Below, piece after piece: positions 61,595-64,000 of a stretch of 64,000 nt of DNA. This stretch comes from Variovorax sp. Sphag1AA (GTDB taxonomy: Bacteria; Pseudomonadota; Gammaproteobacteria; Burkholderiales; Burkholderiaceae_C), in the NCBI RefSeq assembly GCF_014192575.1, contig NZ_JACHYC010000001.1:992001-1056000 (forward strand). The letters run 5' to 3'. Position numbers and translations under genes: made by a program. Every line of letters begins with the position of its first letter. Position 1 is the stretch's first letter. Under the pieces are notes generated by a model. That model was given only the letters and a program-made list of their open reading frames with translations, had not been told where the DNA came from and made no database searches.

Positions 61595-62236
61595 TCAGCG
61601 CAGATCGGCAACGCTGCAGGTCTGCTCCTTGCCGCCGGGGATCTGCACGAACGCCTCCGGCCCCTTCTGCCAGAACAGCGCATCCCCCTGCGGCGTGGTC
61701 GCGGTGTAGCGCGCGCCGGAGGCGGAACGCGCGATGGTCAGCACAAGGCTGCTGCTATCCGGCAGCGCAAGAAGCGCCAGCGGCGGCTCCACGTTCACGA
61801 AGGTGGCCTTGATGTCCATGCCGTCCGGGCAGCGCACCGAGGCCGGCCCGTGGCTCACGCCCTGCTTGTCCTGGCTGCGCGCCGCCGCGAACCGGGTCCG
61901 CAACTCGCCGATGCGCACCATGTAGCTGTCCCGGATGCAGGCGTTCGCGTCAGCGGCCTTCCAGCAGTCGTTGCGGCCCTTGATCCAGCCGCGCTGATAG
62001 GCGACGAGTTCCTTCTTCTCCTTCGCCCCAAGACCGCGCGTGCTTGAGGCCAGCCGGTAGAGCCGCGCGGTCTCGCGATCGAGTGCCGCGAGCGTGTCGT
62101 CCTTGCAGACGGCCTCCTCGGCCGCGCCCGAAGGCGTGGCGCAACTGAAGCTCGGCGAAGCTGCCATGGCCGGCGATGCCGTGGTCAGCAAGAGAGAAAA
62201 ACCCATCGCAGCGAATGCCCAGCGGCTGACGTGCAT
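61595..62236 (-). CDS. LprI-like plus MliC-like lysozyme inhibitor fusion
   Basis: 213 aa. Signal peptide MHVSRWAFAAMGFSLLLTTASPAMA. Residues about 28-120 match the LprI/DUF1311 type: SFSCATPSGAAEEAVCKDDTL and AYQRGWIKGRNDCW with conserved Cys. Residues about 135-213 match the MliC/PliC C-type lysozyme inhibitor fold: VRCPDGMDIKATF, ALFWQKG and GKEQTC. Both modules are linked to protection from lysozyme, so the protein probably guards peptidoglycan in the periplasm. AAAGGA precedes ATG 62236. Not obviously a lipoprotein. Confidence 0.82.
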   Translation of the reverse strand: MHVSRWAFAAMGFSLLLTTASPAMAASPSFSCATPSGAAEEAVCKDDTLAALDRETARLYRLASSTRGLGAKEKKELVAYQRGWIKGRNDCWKAADANACIRDSYMVRIGELRTRFAAARSQDKQGVSHGPASVRCPDGMDIKATFVNVEPPLALLALPDSSSLVLTIARSASGARYTATTPQGDALFWQKGPEAFVQIPGGKEQTCSVADLR

Positions 62237-62323
62237 CAGAGAGTCCTTTCCGGCTTCGCGCCGACGATCCACAATCGACGCCCGCACCCGCGGGATCGGC
62301 GGGCCATCATATTCGGGGACTTC

Positions 62324-63139
62324 ATGACACTGACGATTGCACAAAAGCGCGCGGCCTTCCGCGCCCTTCATGAGCAGGGTTGTTTCATCCTGCCCAATCC
62401 ATGGGATGTTGGCAGCGCGCGATTCCTGCAGAGCCAGGGCTTCAAGGCGCTTGCGACGACGAGTTCGGGCCACGCATGGTCGCAGGGCCGACGCGACGGC
62501 GGGGAAACGCGCGAGGCGGTGCTCGCACATCTGCGCCAGATGGTCACCGCGACCGACCTGCCGGTGAACGCCGATTTCGAGAACGGCTTCGCGCGCGATC
62601 CACAAGGCGTCGCGCAAAGCGTGCGCATGGCGATCGACACCGGCGTCGCGGGGCTGTCGATCGAAGACTCCACCGGCGATCCGGCAGCGCCGCTTTTCGA
62701 GCTCGATGTCGCGGTCGCACGGCTGCGTGCGGCGCGTGGCGCGATCGACCAGGAAGGCGGCGACACGCTGCTCGTCGGCCGCGCCGAGAACTTCTTCGCC
62801 GGCCGCCCTGATCTCGACGATGCGATTCGCCGGCTCAAGGCCTATGCCGATGCGGGCGCGGATTGCCTTTATGCGCCGGGCATCCGTACGCGCGAGCAGA
62901 TCGCGGCGGTGGTCGCCGCGGTCGCGCCCAAGCCGGTCAACCTCCTGGTCGGCGGGACCAGCGATCTCACGCTCAAGGACATCGAAGCGCTCGGCGTGCG
63001 GCGCGTGAGCGTCGGCGGCGCACTTGCGCGCGCCGCATGGGGCGGCTTCATGCGCGCCACTCGCACGCTGGCCGAGGGCCGCTTCGACGGCTTCGCCGAC
63101 GCGGCCTCGGGCGCCGAGCTCAACGACCTCTTCCGCTAG
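62324..63139 (+). CDS. Isocitrate lyase/phosphoenolpyruvate mutase family protein
   Basis: 271 aa TIM barrel. Motifs are LPNPWDVGSARFLQSQGFKALATTSSG, LPVNADFENGFA (metal-binding Asp), GLSIEDSTGDP and VGRAENFFAG. This is the 2-methylisocitrate-lyase-like/PEP mutase superfamily branch that cleaves or rearranges small 2-hydroxy or 2-oxo acids. The KKCGH-type lyase loop is replaced (SGHAWSQGRRDGGE), so it is not a standard isocitrate lyase. ATG 62324 with GGGG upstream; divergent from the lysozyme-inhibitor gene, 87 bases apart. Confidence 0.85.
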   Translation: MTLTIAQKRAAFRALHEQGCFILPNPWDVGSARFLQSQGFKALATTSSGHAWSQGRRDGGETREAVLAHLRQMVTATDLPVNADFENGFARDPQGVAQSVRMAIDTGVAGLSIEDSTGDPAAPLFELDVAVARLRAARGAIDQEGGDTLLVGRAENFFAGRPDLDDAIRRLKAYADAGADCLYAPGIRTREQIAAVVAAVAPKPVNLLVGGTSDLTLKDIEALGVRRVSVGGALARAAWGGFMRATRTLAEGRFDGFADAASGAELNDLFR

Positions 63140-63141
63140 GC

Positions 63142-64000
63142 TCAGTCGAGCCGGATGTTCGCGTCCTTGACGATCTTTGCCCAGCGCGGTGAGTCGCGCG
63201 TCATCAGCGCGAGCAGTTCTTCGGGCGTGCTGCCGACCGGCTCCATGCCCATGTCGGCCAGCCGCTGCGTGATCTCGGGCCCGCGCACCTGCGCGGCGAT
63301 CACGCTCGACAGCTTCGCGACGATCGGCGCTGGCGTGCCGGCGGCGACGAACATCCCCATGAAGCCGTTCGACTCGAAGCCCGAGTAGCCCAGCTCGCCC
63401 AGCGTCTTGAGCTGCGGCAGCGGCTTGAAGTGCTGCGTACCGGTCATCGCGATGAAGCGGAGGCGATCGCTCTTGAGCTGCGCATTGGCGGTCGACTGGT
63501 CGACGAAAGCCAGGTCGAGCTGCCCGCCCAGAAGGTCTTGCAGCATTGGCGCCGCTCCCTTGTAGGGCACATGGATGAGGTCGATGCCGGTGCGCATCTT
63601 GAGCAGCTCGCCATGCAGGTGCGACGAAGTGCCGCTGCCGTACGAGCCAATGCTGAGTTGCCCCGGCTTGCTCTTGGCCAGCGCGATCAGCTCCGGCACC
63701 GACTTCACCGGCAGCTTCGACGACACCGCCAGCAGATCCGAACCCAGCGCCATCAGCGACACCGGCGTGAAGTCCTTGCTGAAGTTCACCGGGATGTTCG
63801 GCATCAGCGCGGGCAACTGGATCATCGAAGTGAAGCCCAGGTACATCGTGTAGCCGTCGGCCGGCGACGCCAGCACGTTCTGCGCGGCGATGATGCCGGA
63901 GGCACCGGCCTTGTTGTCGACGATCACCTGCTGCCCCATCACCCGCCCCATGCCGACCGCGAGCGAGCGACCGAGCAGATCGGTGCCGCCGCCAGGTGGG
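63142..64000 (-). CDS. Bug-type tripartite tricarboxylate transporter receptor (5' end outside window)
   Basis: About 286 codons of a third Bug protein. Its N-terminus and signal peptide lie beyond base 64000, since the frame is open to the edge and reads PPGGGTDLLGRSLAVG. Further markers are VDNKAGASGIIAAQNV, IHVPYKGAAPMLQDLLGG and VAAGTPAPIVAKLS. The ligand is unknown. It ends two bases after the convergent lyase-family gene. The internal GTG or ATG near 63951 is not the start, because family sequence continues upstream of it. Confidence 0.92.
   Translation of the reverse strand, partial: PPGGGTDLLGRSLAVGMGRVMGQQVIVDNKAGASGIIAAQNVLASPADGYTMYLGFTSMIQLPALMPNIPVNFSKDFTPVSLMALGSDLLAVSSKLPVKSVPELIALAKSKPGQLSIGSYGSGTSSHLHGELLKMRTGIDLIHVPYKGAAPMLQDLLGGQLDLAFVDQSTANAQLKSDRLRFIAMTGTQHFKPLPQLKTLGELGYSGFESNGFMGMFVAAGTPAPIVAKLSSVIAAQVRGPEITQRLADMGMEPVGSTPEELLALMTRDSPRWAKIVKDANIRLD

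Noticed and set aside
1..64000. Mobile elements, CRISPR arrays, integrase genes or attachment sites
   Set aside because: I looked for transposase/integrase motifs, regular direct repeats with spacers and terminal inverted repeats and saw none.

Overview
The window is a GC-rich, densely packed stretch of a betaproteobacterial chromosome. The closest fit is the Comamonadaceae (Variovorax-like), inferred from: three Bug-type periplasmic binding proteins, the dnaX-ybaB-recR-ffs arrangement, AddAB-type rather than RecBCD-type recombination nuclease genes, a type B L31 gene near rho, and the rnhA/methyltransferase/gloB/mltD neighbourhood. I see no insertion sequence, prophage, CRISPR array or integron. 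No gap without an annotated feature exceeds 300 bases; the longest gene-poor spaces (15.9-16.1 kb, 36.5-36.7 kb, 45.8-46.1 kb) hold an SRP RNA plus an SOS promoter, two Pho boxes, and a tRNA.

Layout. 0-5 kb: the end of an aldehyde dehydrogenase, a molybdenum-cofactor operon (moaA-mobA-moeA) and a small cyclic-nucleotide-binding protein. 5-8.6 kb: rnhA and a methyltransferase, divergent from gloB-mltD with overlapping start codons. 8.6-11.8 kb: an ABC importer of the nitrate/sulfonate/NMT1 type and a MAPEG protein. 11.8-16 kb: recR, ybaB and dnaX with an A9 slippery run, a zinc metallopeptidase and the 4.5S SRP RNA. 16-23.4 kb: a LexA-box promoter driving an unknown 68-residue protein, a flavoprotein and addA/addB. 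23.5-30 kb: trxA, rho, an oxidoreductase, rpmE2, a polytopic membrane protein and a MATE transporter.

29.8-41.9 kb is a phosphate island: phoR-phoB-phoU-pstBACS, ppx, sixA, ppk1 and an OlsB-like acyltransferase. PhoB-type 11-bp direct repeats precede pstS, ppx and ppk1, and a weaker one precedes the olsB-like gene. Together these cover phosphate sensing, high-affinity uptake, polyphosphate turnover and probably phosphorus-free membrane lipid synthesis.

42-47 kb: a cNMP-domain FAD oxidoreductase, a GST, tRNA-Pro(TGG), a small Cys-rich lipoprotein, a degenerate SDR, tRNA-Arg(TCT) and an alpha/beta hydrolase. 47-52 kb: a LysR-controlled candidate hydroxy-acid catabolic operon (Bug receptor, D-2-hydroxyacid dehydrogenase, RraA-like aldolase, FMN alpha-hydroxyacid dehydrogenase). 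52-56 kb: a GntR-controlled cluster (Bug receptor, TauE/SafE permease, ATZ/TRZ-type amidohydrolase) with a clear operator. 56-60 kb: a small acidic protein, then a YdeP-type molybdopterin oxidoreductase with fdhD behind a perfect 12+12-bp inverted repeat. 60-64 kb: a class C beta-lactamase-fold hydrolase, a small membrane protein, an LprI-MliC lysozyme-inhibitor fusion, a PEP mutase/isocitrate lyase-family enzyme and a truncated third Bug receptor.

The leads I would follow first are the SOS-box small gene (16.06-16.33 kb), the dnaX slippery site (13.53 kb), the olsB/ppk1 Pho sites, and the inverted repeat in front of the YdeP gene.
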